DNA from: Candidatus Woesearchaeota archaeon
GTDB taxonomy: Archaea > Nanobdellota > Nanobdellia > Woesearchaeales > GW2011-AR4
Length of the DNA stretch: 33,174 nt
Reading direction: 5' to 3'
Assembly: GCA_002686855.1 (NCBI GenBank)
Contig: NYYQ01000032.1
Coordinates: 1-33,174, forward strand
Part shown: piece by piece, positions 1-8,027 of the stretch
Layout: each line of letters starts with the position of its first letter
Numbering within the stretch: position 1 is the stretch's first letter
Notes under the pieces: model-generated
Database searches by the model: none
Seen by the model: the letters and a program-made list of their open reading frames with translations, nothing else
What the model was told of the DNA's origin: nothing
Program-made: the position numbers and the translations under genes

Positions 1-165
1 AAGAAAGGTTTAGCTCTGAAGGAATTTAAGGTCAGTAAGGTTGAGAGGGAAAAGGGAGAATATTCCTGGGGCGGAGAAGCAGAGAAGACATATTATGGTT
101 TGGGAGAGAATGCTAAGCCTGCTGGTAATGATAAGGTTAAGGAGTATTTTGAGAAGAAGAACTAA
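1..165 (+). CDS. C-terminal end of an unknown protein (5' truncated by window)
   Basis: The frame is open from the first base and closes with TAA at 163-165, giving the last 54 residues of a protein that begins outside the window. The visible tail is lysine/glutamate rich, contains an aromatic stretch (E-Y-S-W-G-G, then T-Y-Y-G-L-G) and ends in K-K-N. I recognise no domain. It is on the same strand as the secreted-protein pair that follows 17 nt later, so it may be part of that operon, but this is inference only. Confidence 0.55.
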   Translation, partial: KKGLALKEFKVSKVEREKGEYSWGGEAEKTYYGLGENAKPAGNDKVKEYFEKKN

Positions 166-182
166 TTTTTCTATGTTTTAAA

Positions 183-1208
183 ATGAAGATAAAAAGAGGG
201 CAGGTTAGTATTTTTGTTTTGTTTGGTTTGATACTTTTGATTGCTTTTGGGTTTATTTTTTATTTAAATAATAGGATAGATGAAGTTGAAAGAGTAGTTA
301 AACAACCTTATGAGATGTTATCTGTAGAGAATAGTGTTCAGTCTTGTTTTGATTACTGGGCTAAAAACGCTTTGATTAAATTAGGAGAAAGAGGTGGTGT
401 GATAAATACAACACAAGGCTTTACAAATTTGATTTATAAAGTGCATTACGCGGTTACAGATGAGAAGATAATCTTTCCAGATAATAATGAGATAAAAATA
501 CAACTAGAAAATTATGTTGATGAGAATATTTATTTCTGCATTGAAGATCTTTTAAGCAAAGAAAATTTGTTAGGCCATGCCAGATTTGGTATGCCTAAAA
601 CAAACGTAAGATTATTTAAAGACCATATTATATTTGAGCTTAATCCTGATATTGTTTTCTCAACAAAAGACTATACAAAAACAATTAGAGCAATTTCTGA
701 AGATTATGATGTCAGGCTTTGGAATATCTTGGATATTTCTAGATCTATAATACATGACGCTTATTACAATGATATAATCCCTTTTGAAGCCCCAAAATTT
801 ATTGATCCTAATTTGGATGTGAATGTACAGCTTATATCTAGGGATAATGTTATGTATGTTTTAACTGATGATTTATCTAAGATTAGCGGGAATAATTATT
901 TTTTTAGATTTGTTATTAGCGTATACAAAAACTTAACTGGTGTTAATATGCCTCCTGTTGTTCAGGAAATTCCTTTTTTTATCTTAGGGGAAGGGAAGCA
1001 TTTTAACTACAAAATTAATGCATATGATCCTGAAGGCAAGGATCTAAAATATTCCGCTGTTACTATGTTATTTGATATAGACCGAAATGGAGAAATAGAA
1101 TTTTCAGTGAATAAGAATGATATTGGCAATTGGAATATACCGATAATGGTTGAAGATGCTGAAGGTGCTATTACAACAAAGTTCCTGAGTTTTAGGGTGG
1201 AAGGATGA
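183..1208 (+). CDS. Prepilin-like membrane-anchored surface protein with C-terminal Ig/cadherin-like domain
   Basis: A 341-residue protein starting K-I-K-R-G-Q-V-S-I-F followed by a hydrophobic segment at about residues 10-27. The K-R-G-Q box before a hydrophobic helix resembles archaeal class III (type IV pilin-like) signal peptides, although the usual Glu at +5 of the mature pilin is absent. The ectodomain is unrecognised until about residue 265, where a beta-rich segment (D-P-E-G-K-D-L-K-Y-S, later V-E-D-A-E-G) looks like an Ig/cadherin-type domain. The stop overlaps the start of the next gene by four bases (ATGA at 1205-1208), so the two are translationally coupled. The same signal type appears in the unrelated 626-residue protein at 30343-32223. 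It is probably exposed on the cell surface; its function is unknown. Confidence 0.7.
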   Translation: MKIKRGQVSIFVLFGLILLIAFGFIFYLNNRIDEVERVVKQPYEMLSVENSVQSCFDYWAKNALIKLGERGGVINTTQGFTNLIYKVHYAVTDEKIIFPDNNEIKIQLENYVDENIYFCIEDLLSKENLLGHARFGMPKTNVRLFKDHIIFELNPDIVFSTKDYTKTIRAISEDYDVRLWNILDISRSIIHDAYYNDIIPFEAPKFIDPNLDVNVQLISRDNVMYVLTDDLSKISGNNYFFRFVISVYKNLTGVNMPPVVQEIPFFILGEGKHFNYKINAYDPEGKDLKYSAVTMLFDIDRNGEIEFSVNKNDIGNWNIPIMVEDAEGAITTKFLSFRVEG

Positions 1209-3481
1209 AGCCAAAATTAATACTAATCATTTTGTTGATTTTATTAGTTCCTGTTGTTCAAGGCAATGGGGAATTTGAAAATTACCTAAAATTAGAAAAT
1301 CCAACAATTAATGATTTTAATGATTTAAAGCCAGAGGATCAACATAAAGTTTATTCAGATAAAAATAATATTAGGAGATGCTCTGAATGCGATGATGCTT
1401 ATTTTGGAGGCAAAAACTCAGGATTGAATATGCAAAGAAATCCTGAAGCTGCAAAAGTCTATATAAGCAATCTTGCTGGAATGGATGTGGATATATCCCC
1501 ATCGTTAGGACAGGTAGCTGTTGTAGATGGGGTAGTTATTAATCCACCGGGATCCAGTTTGATAAAAAATTTAGCTGGTGTAAAGGCTGTTGCAAACAAA
1601 GAAGGGGGATTTACCTACATTAAATCCGGAAAAACGATTAAGGTTGTTGGAAATGAGGAAACAAATATTGAATTTAAAGATAATTCTGTTGTTACAGGTT
1701 CTGGAGCGAAGATTGACCTTTCTGATGTAACTTCAATAAAGATTGATGATAAAGAGAATACAATTATTTCAATTAATCAAAATAAGATTAAATTCGGAAA
1801 AGATGCAAAATTTGATTTAACTGGAAATAAATTATCTATGGGTAAAAATGTCGTTGGTCATATTAAAAAAGGAGATGATTGGGCAAATTTCAGGACATTT
1901 GACAGGACAGAAGCTGTTTTTGGAACTAATGGAAACTATGCTATGAATGGAAATTTCTTTTATAGTGGAAAGAACGAAATTGGAAGCATAACTGTTCCCA
2001 CAATACTTGAAGCTTCTTTAAGGAAAAAAGAAATCGAGAAAGGGCTTAAGTTAATTGATGGAGAAAGAAATCCAATTTCATTGTGTGTTGGTGATTGTAA
2101 AGAATTTGAAACTTTTTTAGATAAAAACCAGGTTTTAATATCTGATAATCAAGTAAGAGTGAAGGCATTTGGAAGCGTTGATGTTTTTGACAAAGATGAG
2201 GAAATACTATCTCTAGTTGGTCAACATGAAAAAGCTGATTTTGTAATTGAAAGAGACCAAGATAACAAATTGTTTATAACACAAAAAAATACACCACCTA
2301 TAACAGAAGAAACGTTTGAAGCTGAGGTTAAAACAAAACATGAAGAAAGGATTGATGATTTAACAAACCGTCGAGAAAATTTGCAGGAGGTTATTACAAA
2401 AGAAACTGACCCCCAAGCTAAAACAAAATTACAAAACCAAATAAAAGAAGTGGATAGGCTTATAAAAAGAGAACAAGATAAATATGACGCGGGAGACGCG
2501 TCTAAAAACATCGATTATGGTCTTATAAGTTATTCTAAAAAAGATACTTTGATTATAGGAAATATCGGAGCAAGACAATATGTGGGTGCTGATTATGAAA
2601 AAAGGGATTTTTATCCCATCACAACAGAACTTCATCAACTCAGTTACCAACATAGTACTTTAGGGGAAAAAGAGAAATATTTTACAATAATAACAGAAAG
2701 CAATGATCCTCAGTTCCAGACAAGAACAGAGGCTTATGAAGGCTATACAATAATGGATGTTACTGCTGGCGAAATGAAACTTACTGGTTCCCTAGGGGAG
2801 GATATCACTGGCAGAGGCAGAAATCTTAAAGGAAATGTTGACTATTATACACTAACCAAAACATTTACAACAGAAAAAAGAAATGAGATTGGGGTAAGTC
2901 TTATATTAAATCCTAGAGGCGCAATAGAAAGAACAACAACACTGGATTCCAGTGAGTTTGAAGCATTAAAAATAGGGAAGGTTACAATAACTCCTTCTAT
3001 GTCTACTGCTGATTTAGATTTTACTAAAATTCCTTCTGCCCCCGTTACTCCGTCTGGTCGCATAGGAGCTCAAATAAAAGAAGAGGCTGCAAAGGAGCTG
3101 AGAGATATTTTTTCAAAAGCCTCATTTAAAAATCCAGAGGATATAGGCAAGGGCTTTAAAAGCTTGGGCTTGGGACCAGAACTTACTAATTCGTTAATAA
3201 AAAGAGCTCCTGAAATTATAAATAGAGTAATAACTGATCCAAAACTTGATGGTGGAATATATAGGATGAACATAGTACAATTCGGAATAGGCGGAGACAG
3301 TACACAAGTTATCATAACTTTTGAACCATCAAATAAAAAACCTTATATGACCATTTTAAGAGGATCTAATTATGGTGAGAATTATAAAATAGTTAGAGAT
3401 AAATTAACAAGTGAAGACATCCCAGAACAAGCAAGAGCTGAGCTGAATAAGCAAAAAGAAGGGTTATTGAAATATCCATAG
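1205..3481 (+). CDS. Large exported protein of unknown function
   Basis: A 758-residue protein with an N-terminal signal peptide (Lys at 2 and 4, hydrophobic core at about residues 5-18, cleavage probably near Q-G-N-G). A Cys pair follows at residues 59 and 62 (C-S-E-C) and another further in (C-V-G-D-C), suggesting disulfides outside the membrane. Roughly residues 120-290 carry short Gly/Asn/Ile-rich strands reminiscent of a beta-solenoid, though no exact repeat is visible. A charged coiled-coil segment lies around residues 370-430. No catalytic motif was recognised. It overlaps the upstream prepilin-like gene by 4 nt. Its stop (3479-3481) directly abuts the stop of the convergent gene at 3482, leaving no intergenic terminator. 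Confidence 0.7.
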   Translation: MKPKLILIILLILLVPVVQGNGEFENYLKLENPTINDFNDLKPEDQHKVYSDKNNIRRCSECDDAYFGGKNSGLNMQRNPEAAKVYISNLAGMDVDISPSLGQVAVVDGVVINPPGSSLIKNLAGVKAVANKEGGFTYIKSGKTIKVVGNEETNIEFKDNSVVTGSGAKIDLSDVTSIKIDDKENTIISINQNKIKFGKDAKFDLTGNKLSMGKNVVGHIKKGDDWANFRTFDRTEAVFGTNGNYAMNGNFFYSGKNEIGSITVPTILEASLRKKEIEKGLKLIDGERNPISLCVGDCKEFETFLDKNQVLISDNQVRVKAFGSVDVFDKDEEILSLVGQHEKADFVIERDQDNKLFITQKNTPPITEETFEAEVKTKHEERIDDLTNRRENLQEVITKETDPQAKTKLQNQIKEVDRLIKREQDKYDAGDASKNIDYGLISYSKKDTLIIGNIGARQYVGADYEKRDFYPITTELHQLSYQHSTLGEKEKYFTIITESNDPQFQTRTEAYEGYTIMDVTAGEMKLTGSLGEDITGRGRNLKGNVDYYTLTKTFTTEKRNEIGVSLILNPRGAIERTTTLDSSEFEALKIGKVTITPSMSTADLDFTKIPSAPVTPSGRIGAQIKEEAAKELRDIFSKASFKNPEDIGKGFKSLGLGPELTNSLIKRAPEIINRVITDPKLDGGIYRMNIVQFGIGGDSTQVIITFEPSNKKPYMTILRGSNYGENYKIVRDKLTSEDIPEQARAELNKQKEGLLKYP

Positions 3482-3877
3482 TTATTGCTTAACTATTTCA
3501 ACAAGTTCAACAAGTGTTGTTGATCTATCAGAAAAGCCTGGTTTCTCACAGTTTGTTCCTGGAGTCCTAACTTTTACCTTTACCCCATCTCCAACATTTA
3601 TTATTTCATCTAATTCATCTAAAGACATACCAAGCGTCATTCGTGTAATATGACCCTCTTCTGATTGTCCTGTTTTATACTCTATACCATCTGGTGTTTT
3701 TATTTTTATAAAATATCCTCCTTCAGGAGTTCTCCGTTCATTCATAATGGTGCCTTGAATTATTTTATGATAACTTCGATATCCATCACAATATTCTTTA
3801 ACACCAGCAATACCTATAGCTGTAGTTGCTATTGCAAGACCACCATACACTACAAGACTTCTTAACGCTTTTCCCAT
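3482..3877 (-). CDS. Small membrane-anchored hypothetical protein
   Basis: A 131-residue protein with one N-terminal hydrophobic segment (about residues 8-25, V-V-Y-G-G-L-A-I-A-T-T-A-I-G), which may be an anchor or an uncleaved signal. A beta-rich soluble domain of about 100 residues follows. No family recognised. The region beginning G-T-I-M-N-E-R-R, with I-K-I-K-T-P-D-G and V-G-D-G-V-K-V-K, looks like a small OB- or SH3-like barrel, but this is only an impression. A TATA-like element at 3906-3916 lies about 30 nt upstream of the ATG, so it is probably transcribed from its own promoter as a leaderless message rather than with the trmJ gene. Confidence 0.6.
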   Translation of the reverse strand: MGKALRSLVVYGGLAIATTAIGIAGVKEYCDGYRSYHKIIQGTIMNERRTPEGGYFIKIKTPDGIEYKTGQSEEGHITRMTLGMSLDELDEIINVGDGVKVKVRTPGTNCEKPGFSDRSTTLVELVEIVKQ

Positions 3878-3905
3878 TTTAACTGCTATTATTATGTAAG
3901 AACTA

Positions 3906-3916
3906 CTATATAAATC
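3906..3916 (-). promoter_or_regulatory. TATA box of the 3482-3877 gene
   Basis: On the minus strand the sequence reads GATTTATATAG, about 30 nt before the ATG at 3877. This fits an archaeal TBP site feeding a leaderless or nearly leaderless transcript. Confidence 0.45.
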
Positions 3917-3949
3917 TTTCTATTTTTAACCACTAGAAAGTAACTAAAT

Positions 3950-4642
3950 TCATTTCTTAAACTTCCTCAAGAACCCCATAACTGCAAAGGCCTCTCTTTT
4001 TGTTAATAATGCCTTTCCCATGATTCGTTTCCAGACTTTTTTTTGAGTAGCTTTTTTCCCTTTTGTGGAGAAATCCATTTTATTCAGTGTTTTATTTATG
4101 TATTCTGAAATAATGTCTTTGTCTTTTTTTGTTGCGAAATTAATGTGTGAATTTGATTTTTCATTGTTGAGTTTTTTGAATATTTCATACAGCATTATGG
4201 CAGCAGAATGGCTTACATTTAGTGTAGGGTATTTTTTTGATGATGGGATTGTAACGAGAATGTCACATAAATCTATTTCATTGTTTTTTAATCCAATTGT
4301 TTCCCTTCCAATTAGCAATCCAATTTTTTTATTTTTATTTATTTTTATTAATTTATTGGCTAATTGCTCTATGCTTATTGGATTTCTTGGTATATTGTAA
4401 TCAGTGCCTAAAATGGCAGTTGTTCCAATCAAATAATCAAATTTTTTTATATAAGAAAATGGCTTTATTTTTGTTTTTGCAAGAACACTTTGAGCGTGTT
4501 TTGCAACTTTACGTGCTTTTTTACCTATCTTGCATTTAGGATTAATCAAAACAAGGTTTTTAAAATCAAAGTTTTTCATTGCTCTTGCTACAGAGCCTAG
4601 GTTTTCCTGTTTTCGCGGTTCTAATAATAATACTTCAATCAT
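3950..4642 (-). CDS. trmJ: TrmJ-like SPOUT tRNA 2'-O-methyltransferase
   Basis: A 230-residue SpoU/TrmH-class methyltransferase. All three SPOUT motifs are present: motif 1 N-L-G-S-V-A-R-A at residues 14-21 (Asn14, Arg20), motif 2 L-L-I-G-R-E-T-I-G-L at 109-118 (Gly112, Glu114), and motif 3 I-P-S-S-x5-L-N-V-S-H-S at 132-146, which forms the knotted SAM site. The E-P-R-x2-E-N-L-G start and the length match the TrmJ/LasT branch, which in archaea methylates the ribose of tRNA position 32. A basic C-terminal extension (about 165-230) probably helps bind tRNA. The start lies 3 nt after the stop of the upstream M50 protease gene, so the two are co-transcribed. The family is secure; the exact target nucleotide is inferred. 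Confidence 0.85.
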   Translation of the reverse strand: MIEVLLLEPRKQENLGSVARAMKNFDFKNLVLINPKCKIGKKARKVAKHAQSVLAKTKIKPFSYIKKFDYLIGTTAILGTDYNIPRNPISIEQLANKLIKINKNKKIGLLIGRETIGLKNNEIDLCDILVTIPSSKKYPTLNVSHSAAIMLYEIFKKLNNEKSNSHINFATKKDKDIISEYINKTLNKMDFSTKGKKATQKKVWKRIMGKALLTKREAFAVMGFLRKFKK

Positions 4643-4645
4643 TGT

Positions 4646-5827
4646 TTATTTGATAAAAGCAAATCCTATGTTAGTTAGGACTACAATTAGGAAAAACATG
4701 CTTATATAATACCAAATCTTGTCTCCTTTTTTTTCGTCAAAGAACCTATGGAGAACTAACTGGAGCATTCTGCCACCATCTAAAGGTCCTATGGGAACAA
4801 GATTAAACAAGCCAATGCCCAGGTTAAGTATTATTAACCAGCTGAATAATCCAGCAATCCATACTATTGCAGCAGGAATAAAATTCCCATATTTTTCTTT
4901 AAAAGAATCTTTTATTCCAGCTTCTTGCTGAACATATACTCCGAGATAACTGGATTCTTCTTTTTCAGGATTCTTTGCAAGGATTATGTTATAAGTATCT
5001 TTATCTGTCTTTAGTTTTACTGTGGTTCCAGGAGATTTATCTGATAATATGCCTGAGAATTCATCTAATGTAGTTATTTCTGTTTCGTCTATGCCTATTA
5101 CAATTTCTCCTTCTTCAATCCCTGCTTTTTTAGCAGGATAGTCACCTTCAATAAAACCTGTTATTTTTACCCCTTGGTATTCTGCCATACTATCAACAAT
5201 TGGAGAAATAGTAAAAACAGACAACCCCAGAACTATGAAAGCCAAAATTATATTTGCAAACGGTCCTGCTGCAAAAACACTAAGCTGCTGCTTGTGAGGC
5301 CTTTTTCTTAGTACTTTTTCATCTGGCTCAACAAAAGCTGCAGGAATTATTGGTATTAAAATTGCAAGGAATGCAAAACCACTGGATTTTACTTTTATAT
5401 CATGCACTCTAGCCACTATTCCATGTCCAAATTCATGGACTAAAGCAATGATGAAAATTGAGATAATCCAATGAAAGAATGGCACATAGAAAACCCCTTT
5501 GGCTTTAAAAGGCAAAACAAGACCAACTCCTGGCGCTGCTTCAGGTGTTATGAATAAAGTGTAAATGTTTTGTATAAGGGTAATGGCTAGAAATATCATT
5601 CCAAGAAATCCAATGGCAATCCCAAAATAACCAAGAAATTTTAAGGTTTTATTGAACTTCTTTGCGAAATTGTCCATAAAATTTAAACCAAATCTTGTCT
5701 TATACATAGAGAAATAGAGTAAAGGAAAAAATCCCTGCGTCTCTAATTTTTTTCTTTTCAAATATACATATATCGATAGAAGAATTAAAAAAATAATGGC
5801 GGAAATTGATTGGAAATCTAAAGGCAT
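4646..5827 (-). CDS. Site-2-type intramembrane zinc protease (M50) with PDZ domain
   Basis: A 393-residue polytopic membrane protein. The zinc motif H-E-F-G-H is at residues 131-135 inside a hydrophobic helix. A second metal-site motif, N-L-V-P-I-G-P-L-D-G-G-R, is at about 342-353 (Asp350). Between them, about residues 215-290, is a PDZ-like domain (I-T-G-F-I-E-G-D-Y-P-A-K-K-A-G-I). This arrangement is that of RseP/site-2 proteases, which cut transmembrane substrates such as anchored regulators or leftover signal peptides. Hydrophobic segments are predicted at about 5-23, 63-90, 115-140, 145-165, 185-205, 315-345 and 370-392. It is first in a pair with trmJ. The substrate cannot be told from the sequence. 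Confidence 0.88.
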   Translation of the reverse strand: MPLDFQSISAIIFLILLSIYVYLKRKKLETQGFFPLLYFSMYKTRFGLNFMDNFAKKFNKTLKFLGYFGIAIGFLGMIFLAITLIQNIYTLFITPEAAPGVGLVLPFKAKGVFYVPFFHWIISIFIIALVHEFGHGIVARVHDIKVKSSGFAFLAILIPIIPAAFVEPDEKVLRKRPHKQQLSVFAAGPFANIILAFIVLGLSVFTISPIVDSMAEYQGVKITGFIEGDYPAKKAGIEEGEIVIGIDETEITTLDEFSGILSDKSPGTTVKLKTDKDTYNIILAKNPEKEESSYLGVYVQQEAGIKDSFKEKYGNFIPAAIVWIAGLFSWLIILNLGIGLFNLVPIGPLDGGRMLQLVLHRFFDEKKGDKIWYYISMFFLIVVLTNIGFAFIK

Positions 5828-5865
5828 TTTATTTGTTTCAAATACTCCTTTCCTTGTAATTATAG

Positions 5866-5952
5866 AGAAATGCGTTGATTAGATGAAATTTGAACGCATT
5901 TCTAATCTCGTGAAATGCAGATAATAATTAAACTAATTAGCGCATTTCACGA
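5866..5952. repeat. Two adjacent hairpins with perfect 11-bp arms
   Basis: Arms 5866-5876 and 5893-5903 (AGAAATGCGTT / AACGCATTTCT) form the first hairpin. Arms 5908-5918 and 5942-5952 (TCGTGAAATGC / GCATTTCACGA) form the second. All four arms share the core GAAATGC or its complement, so alternative pairings are possible. The pair lies between the start of the M50 gene and the stop of L40e, both on the minus strand. It could terminate the histone/aIF5A/L40e transcript or be a mobile palindromic repeat. The rest of 5828-6033 shows no gene. Confidence 0.6.
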
Positions 5953-6033
5953 TATTTGAATTTATGCCCCAATACTTATAGAGAATTTGGAACATTAAAA
6001 ATCTTAACAATATTATGGTGGAATTCGAGATTT

Positions 6034-6195
6034 TTACTTTTTCCTTACAGACCTGAACTTGTGGCTATTGCATCTTCTGCATTTTATTTTTTCCTGTATT
6101 ATTTTCATATTATTGGCCCTAATTTTAGTGCTGCATTTCTTGCAGATAAATATATTGCGAAATTTTCTTGCTTCTGCTTCCGGGAATTTTACCAT
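6034..6195 (-). CDS. rpl40e: Ribosomal protein L40e (eL40)
   Basis: A 53-residue basic protein beginning M-V-K-F-P-E-A-E-A-R-K-F, the signature start of archaeal L40e. Four cysteines (C-K-K-C and, 18 residues later, C-R-R-C) form the zinc-ribbon of this large-subunit protein. Length and charge match the family. The ATG lies 4 nt after the aIF5A stop, with GGAT just upstream overlapping that stop, so the gene is probably translated from the same message as aIF5A. It is easily missed because it is so short. Confidence 0.88.
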   Translation of the reverse strand: MVKFPEAEARKFRNIFICKKCSTKIRANNMKIIQEKIKCRRCNSHKFRSVRKK

Positions 6196-6199
6196 TTTT

Positions 6200-6592
6200 T
6201 TATCCTTTAACTTGCTTCATTACCTTATCACTCAATATAATCCAATACAAAACATTTGCCCCTTCAGTAACCTCTCCCTTTAATTCTTCAGGAATCTTTA
6301 AGTCAAATGTTTCATATGTTTCTGAGTCCATCACATTGGCAGTATCTTCTTTTATTGACAAAACCTGCGCTGTTTTTTTTTCAACAATTGGAACTTCTAT
6401 GTTATCATGGCCAGGCATCACAATAACCCTTTTTTTGCTATCCACAAGGCCAACTGCCGTCATTCTTACTTTTGCATGTCCGTGTTTTCCCGGTCTTGAA
6501 ACCTGGGTATCAGTTACTTTACAGGCAGCGCCTTCTAAAATAACATAGTTTCCTTTCTGCAAGCTGCCTACACTTGATATTTTTGTCGCCAT
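6200..6592 (-). CDS. eif5a: Translation factor aIF5A
   Basis: A 130-residue two-domain protein. The hypusination loop S-R-P-G-K-H-G-H-A-K is at residues 32-41 with Lys36 as the residue to be modified. The N-terminal SH3-like domain is followed by a C-terminal OB fold from about residue 70. The protein binds the ribosomal E site and helps stalled peptide-bond formation; archaea need deoxyhypusine modification for it. A TATA box at 6711-6720 suggests a transcript with an unusually long leader of about 95 nt that contains a short hairpin (6 bp, C-G-A-A-A-A / T-T-T-T-C-G). L40e follows 4 nt downstream. Confidence 0.95.
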   Translation of the reverse strand: MATKISSVGSLQKGNYVILEGAACKVTDTQVSRPGKHGHAKVRMTAVGLVDSKKRVIVMPGHDNIEVPIVEKKTAQVLSIKEDTANVMDSETYETFDLKIPEELKGEVTEGANVLYWIILSDKVMKQVKG

Positions 6593-6710
6593 GCTTGAAA
6601 ACCTCTGTTTGCTCGAAAACCCTCTTCGTTGATTTTCGGCGTAGACTTTGTGTATTTCGGCACCAATTCCGCTGGTAGATTCACCTTCTTTATTAGAAAA
6701 TTAGACAGGA

Positions 6711-6720
6711 TATTTATAAA
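6711..6720 (-). promoter_or_regulatory. TATA box for aIF5A-L40e
   Basis: On the minus strand this reads TTTATAAATA, just downstream of the histone stop. A start about 25 nt later would leave a leader of roughly 95 nt before the aIF5A ATG at 6592, long for an archaeon of this type. Confidence 0.5.
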
Positions 6721-6728
6721 AGTTGTGC

Positions 6729-6938
6729 TTAGCTTTTTGATGCAAGCTTAATGTCTCTTGCTTTAACTGTTTTTCTTCCAGCATGGCTTGCAAGCTGTAT
6801 TGCTTTTTGAGATATTTCTTCTGCTAGATTTTCTACAACACCTTTTAAAGCAACCTTTGCCTTATCTGAGACTCTGTCTGCTCCAGCCTGCTTGAGTATT
6901 TTTTCCATTGCTGCCAAAGGAAGTAGTCTTGTAGCCAT
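6729..6938 (-). CDS. Archaeal histone (HMf family)
   Basis: A 69-residue histone-fold protein with almost no tails. It starts [18 protein letters not shown] and ends [11 protein letters not shown], the classic first-helix and last-helix signatures of HMf/HTz-type archaeal histones. It would dimerise and wrap DNA in chromatin-like particles. A TATA-like element (minus strand ATTTAAATAC, 6977-6986) sits about 40 nt upstream. It is followed by a separate promoter for aIF5A, so the two are independently transcribed although on the same strand. Confidence 0.95.
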   Translation of the reverse strand: MATRLLPLAAMEKILKQAGADRVSDKAKVALKGVVENLAEEISQKAIQLASHAGRKTVKARDIKLASKS

Positions 6939-6976
6939 TTTACCGTCAAATTATATTTTATTGAGGAAGTTGGGTT

Positions 6977-6986
6977 GTATTTAAAT
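6977..6986 (-). promoter_or_regulatory. TATA-like element for the histone gene
   Basis: Minus-strand ATTTAAATAC about 40 nt before the histone ATG, leaving a leader of roughly 15-20 nt. Confidence 0.4.
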
Positions 6987-6992
6987 GTTTTG

Positions 6993-7255
6993 CATGTTAG
7001 AATAATATTGTGCTATCACGTTTTTAGTTAACGCTTTTATCCCTATTTGTGGTAGTCGTAAAGAATAACAACATGGGACTCAAATACAGTCATTTGCTTT
7101 GTAAATGCCCTATTCCGAAAGGAAATTTTCACACTCAGTATGGAAATTCCCTCTCCAGTCACTTTTCGTCCATGTTATTCTTTACTCCATGGAAAGTGTT
7201 AACCAGTTTCGTGATGTTAACCAGTTTCGGGATAACAGACATGTTAGAATAATAT
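6993..7255. repeat. Non-coding segment bounded by a 16-bp direct repeat, with a long internal inverted repeat
   Basis: CATGTTAGAATAATAT occurs at 6993-7008 and again at 7240-7255; the second copy overlaps the last codons of the metallopeptidase gene. Between them, 7058-7076 and 7170-7185 form a 16-bp inverted repeat (11 bp, a 3-nt bulge, then 5 bp; core GTAAAGAATAA). Inside the inverted repeat are a TTCC-GAAA-GGAA tetraloop hairpin near 7112-7123 and a CATTT/AAATG hairpin. TGTTAACCAGTTTCG is repeated at 7197-7211 and 7215-7229. There is no convincing ORF. It could be a MITE-like insertion with target duplication or a structured RNA. Confidence 0.5.
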
Positions 7256-7900
7256 AAACCTTTTTCTTGCTTTTTGCCTTACTAGTGTTTTAATCCTTTC
7301 TTCCATTTCATTGCTGTTTTCAAACTGCTTTTCTTTTTCTCTGAACTCTTTTGTATGGTGATAAGAGCGTCCGTTTTTGCTATGGAATTTATGCTTTTTA
7401 TGCAATATCTCATGATACATTACATAATCTAATACATCCATGTCAGCTTGAAGAATCTTGCTTATGGATATTGCGTCAGAACCATATTCATATGTTCCTA
7501 AGCGCCTTATTGAATCATGCCATTCCAGGTTTGGTTTTTCTATTAAGCCAAAAAAATAATTTTCATTAATTCTGTTAAAAGAATCTTCTAATACTGGATC
7601 GGTCTTTGTTTTTGGAACAGCAATATGTATCTTTTTCATAAAGCTGTTATAGAGGTCAATATTGAATGTATTTTTCTTTTCTTTGAATATTTTTAGCAAC
7701 AATCCTTGCAGAAGGCCTATTTGTATTTCTCTAGAAACACGCTTCCATTTTTTGCTTAAATTAAACTCGAAAAAGTTTTTCCTATATTTCACATTCGCAT
7801 TATAGGGTTTGAATCTATCTGTGTACTTTATGCTGAAATTGTAATCTTTTATATTTTTATCTGGAAACAAATCTTCAAAGGCATCAGTTATTATTGGCAT
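7244..7900 (-). CDS. SprT-like zinc metallopeptidase
   Basis: A 218-residue soluble protein. The zinc-binding motif H-E-I-L-H is at residues 163-167 (His163, Glu164, His167), preceded by D-Y-V-M-Y. A likely third ligand is in the H-H-T-K-E-F segment at 181-186. The pattern D-x2-x-Y-V-x2-H-E-x2-H followed by H-x2-x-F resembles SprT/YgjP-type predicted proteases. The N-terminal 130 residues are unrecognised. A TATA box at 7922-7932 about 25 nt before the ATG implies a leaderless transcript. The last codons lie within a 16-bp direct repeat that recurs 247 bp away, so the C-terminal sequence may have been altered by that element. Substrate unknown. Confidence 0.65.
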   Translation of the reverse strand: MPIITDAFEDLFPDKNIKDYNFSIKYTDRFKPYNANVKYRKNFFEFNLSKKWKRVSREIQIGLLQGLLLKIFKEKKNTFNIDLYNSFMKKIHIAVPKTKTDPVLEDSFNRINENYFFGLIEKPNLEWHDSIRRLGTYEYGSDAISISKILQADMDVLDYVMYHEILHKKHKFHSKNGRSYHHTKEFREKEKQFENSNEMEERIKTLVRQKARKRFILF

Positions 7901-7921
7901 TATTTTAAATAAATAATATTG

Positions 7922-7932
7922 GATATATAAAG
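7922..7932 (-). promoter_or_regulatory. TATA box of the metallopeptidase gene
   Basis: Minus-strand CTTTATATATC, spaced about 25 nt from the ATG at 7900, as expected for leaderless transcription. Confidence 0.55.
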
Positions 7933-7995
7933 CTTTATTAAACTGGAATATGGATATTCTTTTTTGTTTATAAAATTTTTATCCTTTTTCTAAAT

Positions 7996-8005
7996 ATTTA
8001 TAAAT
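7996..8005 (+). promoter_or_regulatory. TATA box of the 8028 gene
   Basis: TTTATAAATA lies about 25 nt before the ATG at 8028, supporting that start and a leaderless message. Confidence 0.55.
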
Positions 8006-8027
8006 AATAATAATCGATTAATAGTTA

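Noticed and set aside
5956-6210. An 84-codon plus-strand ORF.
   Set aside because: It is the shadow of the L40e gene on the opposite strand, whose protein is recognisable.
7049-7252. A 67-codon ORF in the non-coding segment after the histone gene.
   Set aside because: It spans both arms of the inverted repeat and has no recognisable protein features; structure at the nucleic acid level explains the region better.
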